64,000 nt of DNA from Actinoallomurus soli (GCF_024055715.1 NZ_JAMXMV010000010.1:248001-312000); one strand, 5' to 3'; shown: positions 49,619 through 58,950, counted from the first letter of the stretch. Program-made: numbers and translations. The notes: generated from the sequence alone by a model not told the origin.

Positions 49619-50050
49619 TCAGCGCACCGGCGTGGCGCAGCCGCAGGGCGCCGGCGCCCAGGCCGACGCCGACCGGGTGGCCAGGCGGAACCAGACCGTC
49701 TTGGAACCGGCCGCGTAGGTCACCCCCCAGGCCGCCGCGAGCAGCAGGGGCATCAGCAGTCCGCGCCCGCTGACGCTGAGGTCGTCCGCCTCGCTGGGGG
49801 CGGGGAGCAGCCGCGCCGGATCGTGGTCCACCACCTCAACCTGCACCGATGAGTCGTCCACGCGGCAGATCACCTCGAACGGGGTTCCCGCGTGCGTGAT
49901 GGCGTTGGTCGCCAGTTCGCTGGTCAGCAGCACCGCGTCGTCGAGCGCGTCCTCCGCCCCCCACGCCGTGAGCGTGTCCCGGACGAACCGGCGCGCCTGC
50001 GCCACGGCGGTGCGGTCCGCCGGATAGGCCGCCCGCACAGTCGTATGCAC
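49619..50050 (-). CDS. RsbW/SpoIIAB-like ATP-binding regulatory protein
   Basis: A 143-residue GHKL ATPase domain protein: AVAQARRFVRDTLTAWG, N-box LTSELATNAITHAGTPFEV, VDHDPARLLPAP and SGRGLLMPLLLAAAWGV. This is the common actinomycete form of anti-sigma kinase-like proteins that bind partners such as anti-anti-sigma factors or stand alone in developmental control. GTG 50050 has GGGAG 5 nt upstream. It lies downstream of the Ser/Thr kinase genes on the same strand but with a 103-bp gap, so may be independent. Ends in CGCATPVR, possibly metal-binding. Confidence 0.85.
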   Translation of the reverse strand: MHTTVRAAYPADRTAVAQARRFVRDTLTAWGAEDALDDAVLLTSELATNAITHAGTPFEVICRVDDSSVQVEVVDHDPARLLPAPSEADDLSVSGRGLLMPLLLAAAWGVTYAAGSKTVWFRLATRSASAWAPAPCGCATPVR

Positions 50051-50153
50051 GGGAACTCCCTTCACGAAGTCTCTTCGCCTCGTCTGCGCCTTACATCGTG
50101 ACAGAGAGTGGTGATCGATTACTCATTGTGAGAGAAATGGCGGCTGGCCGGCG

Positions 50154-52100
50154 TCAACGGCCGCCCGGATGGAAGGACGCGAGCACCTTGTCGAAGCGGT
50201 CGGACGCGACCCCGCCGTCGCCGTCGGCGGCCATGAGGGAGTACTGGGTGCCGTTCACGGTGAATCCGGAGTCGAAGGCGTAGACCTTCCCGTACCTGCC
50301 GTAGTTCCAGGTGTACTCGCCGTTGGCCCCTCTCACGCCGTGCACCGTCACGTAGTGGGGCCGCTCGACCCACTGGAACCCGGAGAGGTTCGCCGGCGCC
50401 CTGGTGCCGAAGATCTCCCAGTGCTTCAGCGGGTCGGGCGTCTCCCAGGGGATGGTGTCGATCTGGACGTGGCTTCCCGTCCGCGGGTCCTGCCACCTCT
50501 CGGACCGGGGGCTGTTGACCTTGTGCTCCCAGCCCTTGGGCACCACGAGCGTCGACCCGTCCTGGGCGGTGACCTTGTGGTAGCCCGCCGGAACGGCGGG
50601 AGCCGGGCTCTTGGTCGGCGACGGGCGCGGCGACGGGGTCGACTGCTTCGTCGCCGCGTCGTACGGCTGCGGGCCGCCGCCGCCGTCGCCCCGGCCGGAA
50701 TAGTAGATCACCAGTGCCACGACGATCCCGGCCGCGACGAGGACGGCGCCCAGGGCGATCGCCACCGTCCGTCCCCTCCGCGCGCCCCTCACGGCGGCGG
50801 TGGCCGCCTGCGCGGGCTGGTCGTAGGTCCGCATCCACGGCTCGTCCTGCGCGGCGGAGACGGAGCGCGTGGGGCCCGCCGGACCGCCTGCCGAGCCGGT
50901 CGGCGGCCCGGCCGCCGGTCCGGACGGCGATCCGGACGGCGATCCGGACGGCGATCCGGACGGCGATCCGGACGGCGATCCGGACGGCGATCCGCCGGCC
51001 GGGCCGGGCATCGACTGCGCGGGTCCGCTCGGCTCCGGGCGGCCGGCACCGGACGGCGCCGGGTCCCGTACCGTGGCCGCGCCGTAGGGCGGCACGCCGG
51101 ACCCCGGATCCGCCATCGCGACCGAGGGATGATGCGGCGGCGGAGGATCGGCGGCGAGGCGCCAGGGGGGCGCCGGCCGGTCGTGTCCGGTATCCGGCAC
51201 GTCACCGGGCGCCGGTCCGTCGCCGGTCGCGGGCCCGGGCGCCGGCAGCAGCCTGGTGCTCTGCGCGGCCCGGGTCAGGCCCTCCGCGGCCTGGTCCGCC
51301 GTCAGGCGCCGTGTCGGATCCTTGTCGAGCAGGCCCATGAGCACCGGCGCGAGCGCACCGGCGTGACGGGGCGGCGGTGCCTCCTCCGAGATCACCGAGG
51401 TGAGCGCCGCCATCGCCTCGGGCCGGTGGTGCGGCGACTGCCCCTCGACGGCGGCGTACAGCGTCGCGCCGAGCGACCACAGGTCGGAGGCCGGCGAGGC
51501 CTTGTCGCCGCGCGCCCGTTCGGGGGCGACGTAGGCGGGCGACCCCATGATCAGGCCGGTCTGGGTCAGCGTCGAGTCGCCCTCCATCGTCGCGATGCCG
51601 AAGTCGGTGATGACGACGCGCGTGGAGCGGGAGATCGGCTCTTTCGAGTCCCCTGCGAGCAGCACGTTGGCCGGTTTGACGTCCCGGTGGGTGATGCCCG
51701 CGGCGTGCGCGGTGCGCAGGGCGGCGAGCACCTGCGCGCCGATCTCGGCGACCTGGGCGGGCGGGAGCCGGCCCTCCTCGTCGATGACCTCCTGCAGGGA
51801 GCGCGCCGGCACGAACTCCATGACGATGCACGGCCGGCCGTCCTCCTCGACGACGTCGTGCACCGTGACGATCCCCGGGTGGTTGAGCCGGGCCGCCGAG
51901 CGCGCCTCGCGGAGCGTGCGCTCGTACAGCACCTTGTGCTCGTCGTCGGTCAGCCCGGGCGGGAAGAGGACCTCCTTGACCGCGACGTCGCGCGCGAGGA
52001 GGTCGTCATGGGCACGCCATACGGTGCCCATGCCGCCTCGCCCGATGTGCGAGAGCAGTCGATAACGACGGCCGAGTACGGAACCCTCCCCCAGTGGCAT
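50154..52100 (-). CDS. PknB-type Ser/Thr protein kinase with extracytoplasmic domain
   Basis: A 648-residue transmembrane kinase. Catalytic domain at about 10-265: GRGGMGTVW loop, VAVKEV (Lys), THRDVKPANV, TDFGIATMEG and GSPAYVAPERA, with the activation-loop threonines DSTLTQTGL. A 170-residue Pro/Gly/Ser linker follows, containing six perfect 12-nt repeats (SGSP). One membrane helix (VAIALGAVLVAAGIVVALVI, about 465) leads to an outer domain of about 160 residues (GYHKVTAQDGSTLVVPKGWE) without PASTA repeats. ATG 52100 is preferred. It is the second of two tandem kinases, 52 bp apart. The external domain probably senses a ligand (inference). Confidence 0.93.
   Translation of the reverse strand: MPLGEGSVLGRRYRLLSHIGRGGMGTVWRAHDDLLARDVAVKEVLFPPGLTDDEHKVLYERTLREARSAARLNHPGIVTVHDVVEEDGRPCIVMEFVPARSLQEVIDEEGRLPPAQVAEIGAQVLAALRTAHAAGITHRDVKPANVLLAGDSKEPISRSTRVVITDFGIATMEGDSTLTQTGLIMGSPAYVAPERARGDKASPASDLWSLGATLYAAVEGQSPHHRPEAMAALTSVISEEAPPPRHAGALAPVLMGLLDKDPTRRLTADQAAEGLTRAAQSTRLLPAPGPATGDGPAPGDVPDTGHDRPAPPWRLAADPPPPHHPSVAMADPGSGVPPYGAATVRDPAPSGAGRPEPSGPAQSMPGPAGGSPSGSPSGSPSGSPSGSPSGSPSGPAAGPPTGSAGGPAGPTRSVSAAQDEPWMRTYDQPAQAATAAVRGARRGRTVAIALGAVLVAAGIVVALVIYYSGRGDGGGGPQPYDAATKQSTPSPRPSPTKSPAPAVPAGYHKVTAQDGSTLVVPKGWEHKVNSPRSERWQDPRTGSHVQIDTIPWETPDPLKHWEIFGTRAPANLSGFQWVERPHYVTVHGVRGANGEYTWNYGRYGKVYAFDSGFTVNGTQYSLMAADGDGGVASDRFDKVLASFHPGGR
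50921..50992 (-). repeat. six perfect 12-nt repeats in the kinase linker
   Basis: CGGACGGCGATC is repeated six times without mismatch from 50921 to 50992. On the minus strand this encodes (SGSP)6. The absence of synonymous differences points to recent expansion by slippage. Confidence 0.95.
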
Positions 52101-52152
52101 AGCTGAGGACGATACCGATCCAAGATGACGGATCGGCACCGTTTGCCGTGAG

Positions 52153-53301
52153 TCACCGCACGAGAGTAAGGATGATCAGGCCGATGACGATCATGGCGAG
52201 GACGACCGCGATCGCCAGATTCCCATGCCGGCCCGAGAGCCAGACCGGCCGTCCGTCCCCGGCGACCGCCGCACCGTGTCCGGCATGATCGACCGCCGCA
52301 CCGTGTCCGGCGCGGTCGACCGGCGTGTCGCGGGCCGCCGGGTCGTCGGTCGCCGTCTCGCCGGGGTCCGCCGGGGTCATGACCTGGCCGGTGATCGGCA
52401 TGGCCGCGGGATCGCCGGAATCCGTCCGGGTGCTCGCGGCCTGAGCGCCGGCCGTCTCCATCACCCGGGTCGAGCCGGACGTGTCCATGAGGATCCGGTC
52501 GAGCATGACCCCGGCCTCGGCGGCGGTCAGCCGCGTCTCCTGGTCCTTGCGGAGCAGACCGGCGATGACGGGGGCCAGCGGCCCGGCGTGCGGGGCCGGC
52601 GGGGGTTCCTCGGTGAGGACGGCGACGAGGCTCGCCATCGCCTCGGTCCGTTCGAACGGCGACTTGCCCTCCACGGCCGCGTACAGCGTCGCGCCGAGCG
52701 ACCACAGGTCGGAGGCGGGCACTGCCTGGCGGCCCTTGGCCCGCTCGGGGGCGATGTAGGCCGGAGAGCCGATCAGCATGCCGGTCTGGGTGAGCGTCGC
52801 GTCGCTCTGCGCCCGGGCGATGCCGAAGTCGGTCAGCACGGCCCGGATCGACCGCCCGTCGATGACCAGGACGTTGCTCGGTTTGACGTCGCGGTGGAGG
52901 ATGCCCGCCTCGTGGGCGGTCATCAGGGCGCTCAGCATCTGCCGCCCGATCTCGGCGGCGCGCCGGGGCGAGAGCGGGCCGTCCTGCTTGATCATCTGCT
53001 CGAGGGAGCGGGCCCGGATCAGCTCCATGACGATCCAGGGCCGCCCGTCCTCTTCGACGACGTCGAAGACGGTCACGACGCCGGGATGGCTGAGCCGGGC
53101 GGCGGTGCGCGCCTCACGGAAGGTCCGCTTGTGCTGGATCTCCCGCTCCTCGTCGGAGAACCCGTGCGGGAGGATCACCTCTTTGACGGCGACGTCCCGG
53201 CCGAGCGCTTCATCTCGGGCGTGCCAGACCGTCCCCATGCCACCACGCCCCACTTCGGTGAGCAGGCGGTAACGCTGGGCAAGAAGGGGTTTTTCCGGCA
53301 T
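52153..53301 (-). CDS. PknB-type Ser/Thr protein kinase, short form
   Basis: A 382-residue kinase: catalytic domain about 1-265 with GRGGMGTVWHARDEA, AVKEVILPHG, LHRDVKPSNV, TDFGIARAQSDATLTQT and GSPAYIAPERAKG. Then a disordered linker including a near-duplicated nine-residue block (DRAGHGAAV/DHAGHGAAV, encoded by a 27-nt repeat at 52264-52317) and a single C-terminal helix (NLAIAVVLAMIVIGLIILTLV) with almost nothing outside the membrane. It may therefore respond to an intracellular or membrane cue. ATG 53301. Closely similar to the next kinase, implying tandem duplication. lysX is divergent by 100 bp. Confidence 0.93.
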   Translation of the reverse strand: MPEKPLLAQRYRLLTEVGRGGMGTVWHARDEALGRDVAVKEVILPHGFSDEEREIQHKRTFREARTAARLSHPGVVTVFDVVEEDGRPWIVMELIRARSLEQMIKQDGPLSPRRAAEIGRQMLSALMTAHEAGILHRDVKPSNVLVIDGRSIRAVLTDFGIARAQSDATLTQTGMLIGSPAYIAPERAKGRQAVPASDLWSLGATLYAAVEGKSPFERTEAMASLVAVLTEEPPPAPHAGPLAPVIAGLLRKDQETRLTAAEAGVMLDRILMDTSGSTRVMETAGAQAASTRTDSGDPAAMPITGQVMTPADPGETATDDPAARDTPVDRAGHGAAVDHAGHGAAVAGDGRPVWLSGRHGNLAIAVVLAMIVIGLIILTLVR

Positions 53302-53401
53302 AGTCCATGCACGATACCGACAGGCGGAGCGTTCATTTGGCCTGACGCTCACCTAATCCCCGGTACAAAGAAAGAATGTGCGGCATGACGACGGGGGTGC
53401 G

Positions 53402-56400
53402 ATGAAGACCACGGTGGCCCGGGGATGGCAGCGGGTCGTCGAGGCCGTACCCACGGCCCTCTTCTGGTATCTCCGCGTTTCGGGTGTTTTGTCCGTTTTG
53501 GCCTGGTTGTCATCCGGCCTGATCCAGTGGCTGTCCGGCATCTGGGTGCTGCGCTCGATCAACTACTTCGGCTGGTACTCCAGCCTCCCGTACGGCCTGC
53601 TGCTCATCCTGCTGTCGGTCGGCGTCCGACGGCGCAAGAGGGCCGCCTGGCGCATCAGCGTGGTCTTCTTCCTGCTGTTCTTCGCGGTCTGGGCCCTGGC
53701 CAGCACCGCCGGCGGCGGGGGCGAGCTCGCCACGGCCGCCGCGTTCGGCATCATCGTGGTGGTGCTCGTCGCCGCGCGCGGGCAGTTCTCCGCCCTGCCG
53801 GACCGTGCCAACCGGCGGCTCGCCCTCCTGGTCTTCACCGGGCTGCTGATCGTCGGCGGCGTGGTCGGCACCAGCCTGGTCTTCCTCACCGACCGCGACC
53901 CGCGCGGCGCCGAGTGGACGCACCTGGTGTACGCCGGCCTGCAGACGCTCCTCGGCGCGGGCGTCAGCGGCCACGAGCTCAACGTCGACGTCCCCGGCTG
54001 GGTCGACGGCATCCTCGGCGTGCTCGGCAGCGGCCTGCTCGTCATCACCGTGTGGGCGCTGTTCCGGCCCGGTCAGCGCCACGCCGTCCTCACGCCCGAC
54101 GAGGAGCTGCCCGCCCGCTCCCTGCTCGCCGAGTGGGGCGACCAGGACTCCCTCGGCTACTTCGCGCTCCGCCGCGACAAGGACATCATCTTCTCCCCGA
54201 ACGGCCGGGCCGGCATCTCCTACCGGGTCGAGGGCTCGGTCTCCCTCGCCGCCGGCGACCCGCTCGGCGACCCGGAGGCCTGGGACGCCGCCATCAAGGA
54301 GTGGCTCGCCGAGTGCCGCGCGCACGCCTGGATCCCCGGCGTGATCGGCGCCAGCGAGCGCGCCGCCGCCGCGTACGGCCGGTGCGGGCTCGACGCTCTG
54401 GAACTCGGTGACGAGGCGATCCTCGACCTGCGCGAGTTCAACCTCGAGGGCCGCGACATGCGGCAGGTGCGCCAGGCCGTCCGCCGCGTGGAACGGGCCG
54501 GCTACACCGTCCGCATCCGCCGGCACGGGGCGATCGACCCGGAGGAGATGGCCGAGCTGATCGCCGACGCCGACCGGTGGCGCGACGGCCACACCGAGCG
54601 CGGGTTCTCCATGGCGCTGGGCCGCCTGGGCGATCCGACGGACGAGCGCTGCGTCATGGTCGAGGCGTTCGACGGCGTGGGGCGACGGCGCGGCCTGCTC
54701 AGCTTCGTGCCCTGGGGCCGCCCCGGCCTCTCCCTGGACCTGATGCGCCGCGACCGCGACGCCGAGAACGGCCTCAACGAGTTCATGGTCGCCAAGCTGG
54801 CCGAGAACGCCGCCGTCATCGGCGTCACCCGGGTCTCGCTGAACTTCGCCATGCTGCGGTCGGTGTTCGAACGCGGGTCGGCGATCGGCGCCGGGCCCGT
54901 CAGCCGGCTGGCGTACCGGCTGCTCTCCTTCGCCTCGAAGTTCTGGCAGCTGGAGTCGCTCTTCCTGGCGAACGCCAAGTACAACCCGGTCTGGACCCCG
55001 CGCTTCGTGTGCTTCGAGCAGAACCGCGAGCTGATCCGGATCGGCCTCTCCATGGCCCGCGCCGAGGGCTTCCTGCCCACGCCGTTCGGGCCCCGCCTCG
55101 ACACGCCGACCCCCTCCCCGGCGCTGGTCGAACGGATCAAGGAGATCGAGGAGTCCGCGGACGCCGCCCGGATACCGGCGCGGCGCCTGTCCGAGCAGGA
55201 GCGGGTGCGCCACGCCAAGCTCGACCGGCTGCGCGAGGCCGGCATCGAGCCCTATCCGCTCGGCTTCGAGCGTACGGCGACCGCCGCCGAGGTCCGGGAG
55301 CGGTTCGGCGGCCTGGCCCCGGACACCCGCACCGGCGAGAAGGTCGCGATCGCCGGGCGGGTCATGCTCGCCCGCGAGCACGGAAAGCTGATCTTCGCCC
55401 GGCTGCGCGACGAGACCGGCGACCTGCAGGTGATGCTCGCCGCGGACGTCGTCGACGCCGAGGCCCTGCGGGCGTGGAAGCAGCTGATCGACCTGGGCGA
55501 CCAGGTCGGCGTGCGCGGCGAGATCGTGACGTCCCGTACGGGCGAGCTGTCGGTGCTGGCCTCCTCCTGGACCCTCACCGCCAAGTGCCTGCGCCCCCTC
55601 CCCAGCGGCTTCAGCGGCCCCGGCAAGGCCCTGTCCGACGAGTCCCGGGTCCGGCAGCGGTACGTCGACCTGATCGTCAACGACGAGAGCCGGCGCATGC
55701 TGCGGATGCGCGGCGAGGTCGTCACGGCCCTGCGCGACCGCCTGCGGCAGGAGGGCTTCCTGGAGGTCGAGACGCCCATGCTGCAGCCGGTGCACGGCGG
55801 CGCGGCGGCCAGGCCGTTCACCACCAGGATGAACGCCTACAACATGAACCTCTTCCTGCGGATCGCGCCCGAGCTGTACCTCAAGCGGCTGCTCGTCGGC
55901 GGCGCCGGCAAGGTGTTCGAGCTGAACCGCAACTTCCGCAACGAGGGCGTGTCCCCACGGCACAACCCCGAGTTCACGATGCTGGAGGCGTACGAACCGT
56001 ACGGCGACTACGACACGATGGCCGTGCTCACCCGCGAGCTCGTCACCGACGCGGCCCTCGCGGCGAACGGCTCGACCGTCGTCGTCCGCGACGGCGTGGA
56101 GTACGACTTCGGCGAGCCGTGGCGCGAGATCACGGTGTACGGATCGGTGTCCGACGCGCTCGGCGAGCAGGTCACTCCGGGCACCTCGCTGCGCACCGTG
56201 CAGAAGCACGCCGACCGGGTCGGCCTCGCCTACGACCCGTCGTGGGAGCAGGGGAAACTGGTCCAGGAGCTGTTCGAGTGCCTGGTCGAGCACACGCTGC
56301 AGGCGCCGACCTTCGTCCGCGACTACCCGGCGGCCACCTCGCCGCTCACCCGCCCGCACCGGGACGACCCGCGGCTCGCCGAGAAATGGGACCTCATCGT

Positions 56401-56662
56401 CTTCGGCCTGGAGCTCGGCACGGCGTACTCCGAGCTCATCGACCCGATCGTCCAGCGCCGCAACCTCACCGAGCAGTCCCTGCTGGCGGCCGGCGGCGAC
56501 CCGGAGGCGATGGACCTGGACGAGGACTTCCTGCGCGCCCTCGAGTACGGCATGCCGCCCTCCGGCGGCCTCGGCATGGGCGTCGACCGGCTGCTCATCA
56601 CGCTGACCGGCCGCAACATCCGCGAGACCATCACCTTCCCGCTGCTCCGGCCGGGTTCGTAG
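53402..56662 (+). CDS. lysX: bifunctional lysylphosphatidylglycerol synthase/lysyl-tRNA synthetase
   Basis: A 1086-residue fusion. Residues 1 to about 225 contain seven to eight membrane helices; 230-560 is a DUF2156/MprF-like transferase (LLAEWGDQDSLGYFALRRDK, MRQVRQAVRRVERAGYTV, LSLDLMRRDRDAENGLNEFM); from about 640 an OB anticodon domain (VAIAGRVMLAREHGKLIFA) and a class II synthetase with motif 2 FRNEGVSPRHNPEFTMLEAY and motif 3 GMGVDRLLITLTG. This is the actinobacterial LysX, which charges tRNA-Lys and transfers Lys to phosphatidylglycerol, protecting from cationic peptides (established in Mycobacterium tuberculosis). Divergent from two Ser/Thr kinases, which might regulate it. Confidence 0.96.
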   Translation: MKTTVARGWQRVVEAVPTALFWYLRVSGVLSVLAWLSSGLIQWLSGIWVLRSINYFGWYSSLPYGLLLILLSVGVRRRKRAAWRISVVFFLLFFAVWALASTAGGGGELATAAAFGIIVVVLVAARGQFSALPDRANRRLALLVFTGLLIVGGVVGTSLVFLTDRDPRGAEWTHLVYAGLQTLLGAGVSGHELNVDVPGWVDGILGVLGSGLLVITVWALFRPGQRHAVLTPDEELPARSLLAEWGDQDSLGYFALRRDKDIIFSPNGRAGISYRVEGSVSLAAGDPLGDPEAWDAAIKEWLAECRAHAWIPGVIGASERAAAAYGRCGLDALELGDEAILDLREFNLEGRDMRQVRQAVRRVERAGYTVRIRRHGAIDPEEMAELIADADRWRDGHTERGFSMALGRLGDPTDERCVMVEAFDGVGRRRGLLSFVPWGRPGLSLDLMRRDRDAENGLNEFMVAKLAENAAVIGVTRVSLNFAMLRSVFERGSAIGAGPVSRLAYRLLSFASKFWQLESLFLANAKYNPVWTPRFVCFEQNRELIRIGLSMARAEGFLPTPFGPRLDTPTPSPALVERIKEIEESADAARIPARRLSEQERVRHAKLDRLREAGIEPYPLGFERTATAAEVRERFGGLAPDTRTGEKVAIAGRVMLAREHGKLIFARLRDETGDLQVMLAADVVDAEALRAWKQLIDLGDQVGVRGEIVTSRTGELSVLASSWTLTAKCLRPLPSGFSGPGKALSDESRVRQRYVDLIVNDESRRMLRMRGEVVTALRDRLRQEGFLEVETPMLQPVHGGAAARPFTTRMNAYNMNLFLRIAPELYLKRLLVGGAGKVFELNRNFRNEGVSPRHNPEFTMLEAYEPYGDYDTMAVLTRELVTDAALAANGSTVVVRDGVEYDFGEPWREITVYGSVSDALGEQVTPGTSLRTVQKHADRVGLAYDPSWEQGKLVQELFECLVEHTLQAPTFVRDYPAATSPLTRPHRDDPRLAEKWDLIVFGLELGTAYSELIDPIVQRRNLTEQSLLAAGGDPEAMDLDEDFLRALEYGMPPSGGLGMGVDRLLITLTGRNIRETITFPLLRPGS

Positions 56663-56733
56663 GACCGGCGCCGGGCGCAGGCGACTTCCGCAAGCTGCGA
56701 TCAGCGCTCGCGAACGCCTATACCCTCGGTGTC

Positions 56734-57396
56734 GTGAGCGACAAGGACGACAACGTCACACGGCTCCCGACGAGCGAGGTCGAGGGATACGACGACCTCC
56801 TCGAATTCGACGCGGACGAGTTCCTGCGGGAGTGGCAGGAGGCCGACCGTGCGGCGGTGGAGATCCTACGGGAGGCACTGCCCGAGGTGGTGGCCACCGC
56901 CGTTCCCGCCGAGCACCTCCGCCCGGCCGCCGCACGCATCCGCGGCGCGCTCAAGGACTGGCCCTACCGCCACCTGGCCACGGCCGCCGGCTGGCGCGGG
57001 GGGCCGCCCGCGGACGACGAGGTCCTGTGGACCCAGGCCGCCGGGGCGCTGATCGCCATGAACGGCGAGTCAGGGCTCGGCACCCACGAGGAGAGCGCGC
57101 TGATGAACCTCCAGCACGCCGACTGGGCGGGTGCGGTGATCGGCCTGGCCAGGGCCGGCGTCGGCGCGCCGGCCCGGCCCTCGGACCTGTTCGGGTACGC
57201 GGACGGCTGCCCCGAGATCGAGGGCTCCTACGACCCGGACGACCGCGAACCGGTGGAGCAGGGATTCGAGCTGATCGTTCCCGTCTGGGAGGCCCTCGGC
57301 GCCCTGGACGAGCACCGGCGCCTCACGCCGCTCGGCCACTGGGGTCTGCCCCGCGCCCTGGCGTGGGCCTGGGACGGTTCCTTCGACGAAGGCTGA
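56734..57396 (+). CDS. hypothetical protein of actinomycete type, 220 residues
   Basis: A 220-residue acidic cytosolic protein with no recognised domain: VSDKDDNVTRLPTSEVEGYD, FDADEFLREWQEADRAAVEI, PYRHLATAAGWRGGPPADD and RRLTPLGHWGLPRALAWAWD. The last segment resembles the C-terminus of winged-helix-like proteins often described as 'LPLALARAW'. GTG 56734 is 9 nt after a TATACC -10-like element, so a leaderless message is likely. It follows lysX by 71 bp. Its 3' end, from GCGTGGGCCTGG through the stop, is repeated three further times downstream in a 60-nt array. Confidence 0.7.
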   Translation: MSDKDDNVTRLPTSEVEGYDDLLEFDADEFLREWQEADRAAVEILREALPEVVATAVPAEHLRPAAARIRGALKDWPYRHLATAAGWRGGPPADDEVLWTQAAGALIAMNGESGLGTHEESALMNLQHADWAGAVIGLARAGVGAPARPSDLFGYADGCPEIEGSYDPDDREPVEQGFELIVPVWEALGALDEHRRLTPLGHWGLPRALAWAWDGSFDEG

Positions 57397-57600
57397 CGCT
57401 CAGACGAGGGCCCGGCCCGGCGTGGCCTGGGACGGCGCCCTCGACAAGGGCCGACGCGCTCAGACGGGGGCCCGCCCCGGTGTGGGCTGGGACGGCGCCC
57501 TCGACAAGGGCCGACGCGCTCAGACGGGGGCCCGCCCCGCGTGTGCCCGGGACGGCTCTCCCAACGAGGGCCGACGCGTGAGAAGAGGGCCGCGCCGCCG
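57361..57600 (+). repeat. four-copy 60-nt array derived from a gene 3' end
   Basis: Units 57361-57420, 57421-57480, 57481-57540 and 57541-57600 align with no gaps. The first holds the last 11 codons and stop of the preceding gene (WAWDGSFDEG-stop); the second and third are nearly identical to each other (GGGACGGCGCCCTCGACAAG) and have lost the stop; the fourth is most diverged. The rest of the 343-bp gap to 57740 shows no gene. Confidence 0.92.
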
Positions 57601-57739
57601 GACCGGCGCGACCCTCTGTCTTCCAGCCGTGGCCGGAGACCCTGGATACAGAATCGGGGTTTCGGGCCAACCGCACTAGATCCTGCGGTCCCCATCCGAA
57701 CCGGGACCCCGGACCCAATGCCCCTCATTCGGACAGGGA

Positions 57740-58936
57740 TCAGGCGGTGTCGGCCGGCAGGTCGTCGAGCAGCACCGGCACGAGCCGGTCCTCGCGGACG
57801 GCGCACCTCTCCCTGGCCATCTCGATCGCGAGGCGTTCGTCCCAGGGAGTGGCGGTGCGGACGCCGCGCAGCGGGTCGCGGGCCGTCCGCACGGCCTCCA
57901 GGTAGTCCTCGGCGCCCATCCGCCAGGGCAGCGCGGCGTACCGGTGCACGGCCGCGGCCGTCATGCGCAGGGCCGCCCAGTCGAAGTCGCTGTGCCACCG
58001 GATCCGCGCCCCGGCGACGACCGCCGCGGTGAGGAGACGGCGGCAGGCCACGGAGGCCCGGCCCTCCGTGCACACCAGCGTGGCGCACCCGGCGCCCAGC
58101 CGGGCGGCCGCCGCGCGGACCACCGCCGGGCTCTGGCAGACGAAGACCTCCCGTGCCTGCGGCGTCAGCGGACCGCTCATCAGCTGCTGCAGAGTGGCGC
58201 GGAACGGCAGCCCCCCGGCCGCCGCCTCCCCCAGCCACCGGGCGACCGCGTGCTCCTCGGCCACGCGCAGGTTGAGGACCAGGACCTGGCTCGTCAGGTC
58301 GTCGACGAGCACGCCGGCGTCGTTCCAGATCCGGCGCTCGGCCGCCCGGTCGGACGGCTGCGACGCCCCCTGCCAGAGCCGCAGCGCCCGCAGCACCAGG
58401 TCGGCCAGCGGAGTGGCGTACAGCGCCGTCGCGTCGCCCGTCGCCCACTCCGCGAGCACGGGGAGCGGCACGTCCTCGGCGGGCAGCCGGTCCAGCACGG
58501 CCCCGGCCTGGGCGAAGAGCTCGCCACGCCCCTCCCGTACGAGCCGGGCGGCGGTCCCGTCCCGCGAGACCTGGCCCAGCCACGCCGAGTACCATCCCTC
58601 GCCCGCGTGCCGACCGCGCAACGCGGCCTGCAGCGCCGCGGCCATGCCCGCCGGCGGCTGCGGCGCGTCCATCCGCGCCAGGACGGCCAGCAGGCCGATG
58701 CCGTACGCCCGGCGCAGCATGCGGTCCAGGTCGCTCATCGAGACGGTGAGCCGCCGCGCGCGCGTCCCGTCCGCGGCGGAATCGGTGATCCGGGCGACAA
58801 TCCGCCGCTCGTCCTCGGAGGGATCGGTGAGCGCGATGACTCCGACCGGCTCTCCTCCGGTCCTCAGCAGCCGACGGCGGGCCGCGGCCAGCAGCCGCCG
58901 CCACTCCGCGTCCCGCAGCTCGTCGAGCGTCCCCAT
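57740..58936 (-). CDS. orphan TIGR02679 family (Wadjet type II JetD-like) Toprim protein
   Basis: A 398-residue protein matching the TIGR02679 pattern: VGVIALTDPSEDERRIVARI then RLTVSMSDLDRMLRRAYGIG, and a C-terminal DUF2399/Toprim-like part with REVFVCQSPAVVRAAAARLG, TLVCTEGRASVACRRLL and RIRWHSDFDWAALRM. TIGR02677-02680 proteins form the type II Wadjet (JetABCD) plasmid-defence system, in which this subunit is the nuclease. No JetA, JetB or JetC gene exists in the flanks (lysX to GPP34). The usual ENP of the catalytic Glu reads QSP here, whereas the DFD acid pair is kept. It is thus an orphan and maybe inactive. ATG 58936; monocistronic. Confidence 0.75.
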   Translation of the reverse strand: MGTLDELRDAEWRRLLAAARRRLLRTGGEPVGVIALTDPSEDERRIVARITDSAADGTRARRLTVSMSDLDRMLRRAYGIGLLAVLARMDAPQPPAGMAAALQAALRGRHAGEGWYSAWLGQVSRDGTAARLVREGRGELFAQAGAVLDRLPAEDVPLPVLAEWATGDATALYATPLADLVLRALRLWQGASQPSDRAAERRIWNDAGVLVDDLTSQVLVLNLRVAEEHAVARWLGEAAAGGLPFRATLQQLMSGPLTPQAREVFVCQSPAVVRAAAARLGAGCATLVCTEGRASVACRRLLTAAVVAGARIRWHSDFDWAALRMTAAAVHRYAALPWRMGAEDYLEAVRTARDPLRGVRTATPWDERLAIEMARERCAVREDRLVPVLLDDLPADTA

Positions 58937-58950
58937 GAGAATGAGTCTGC

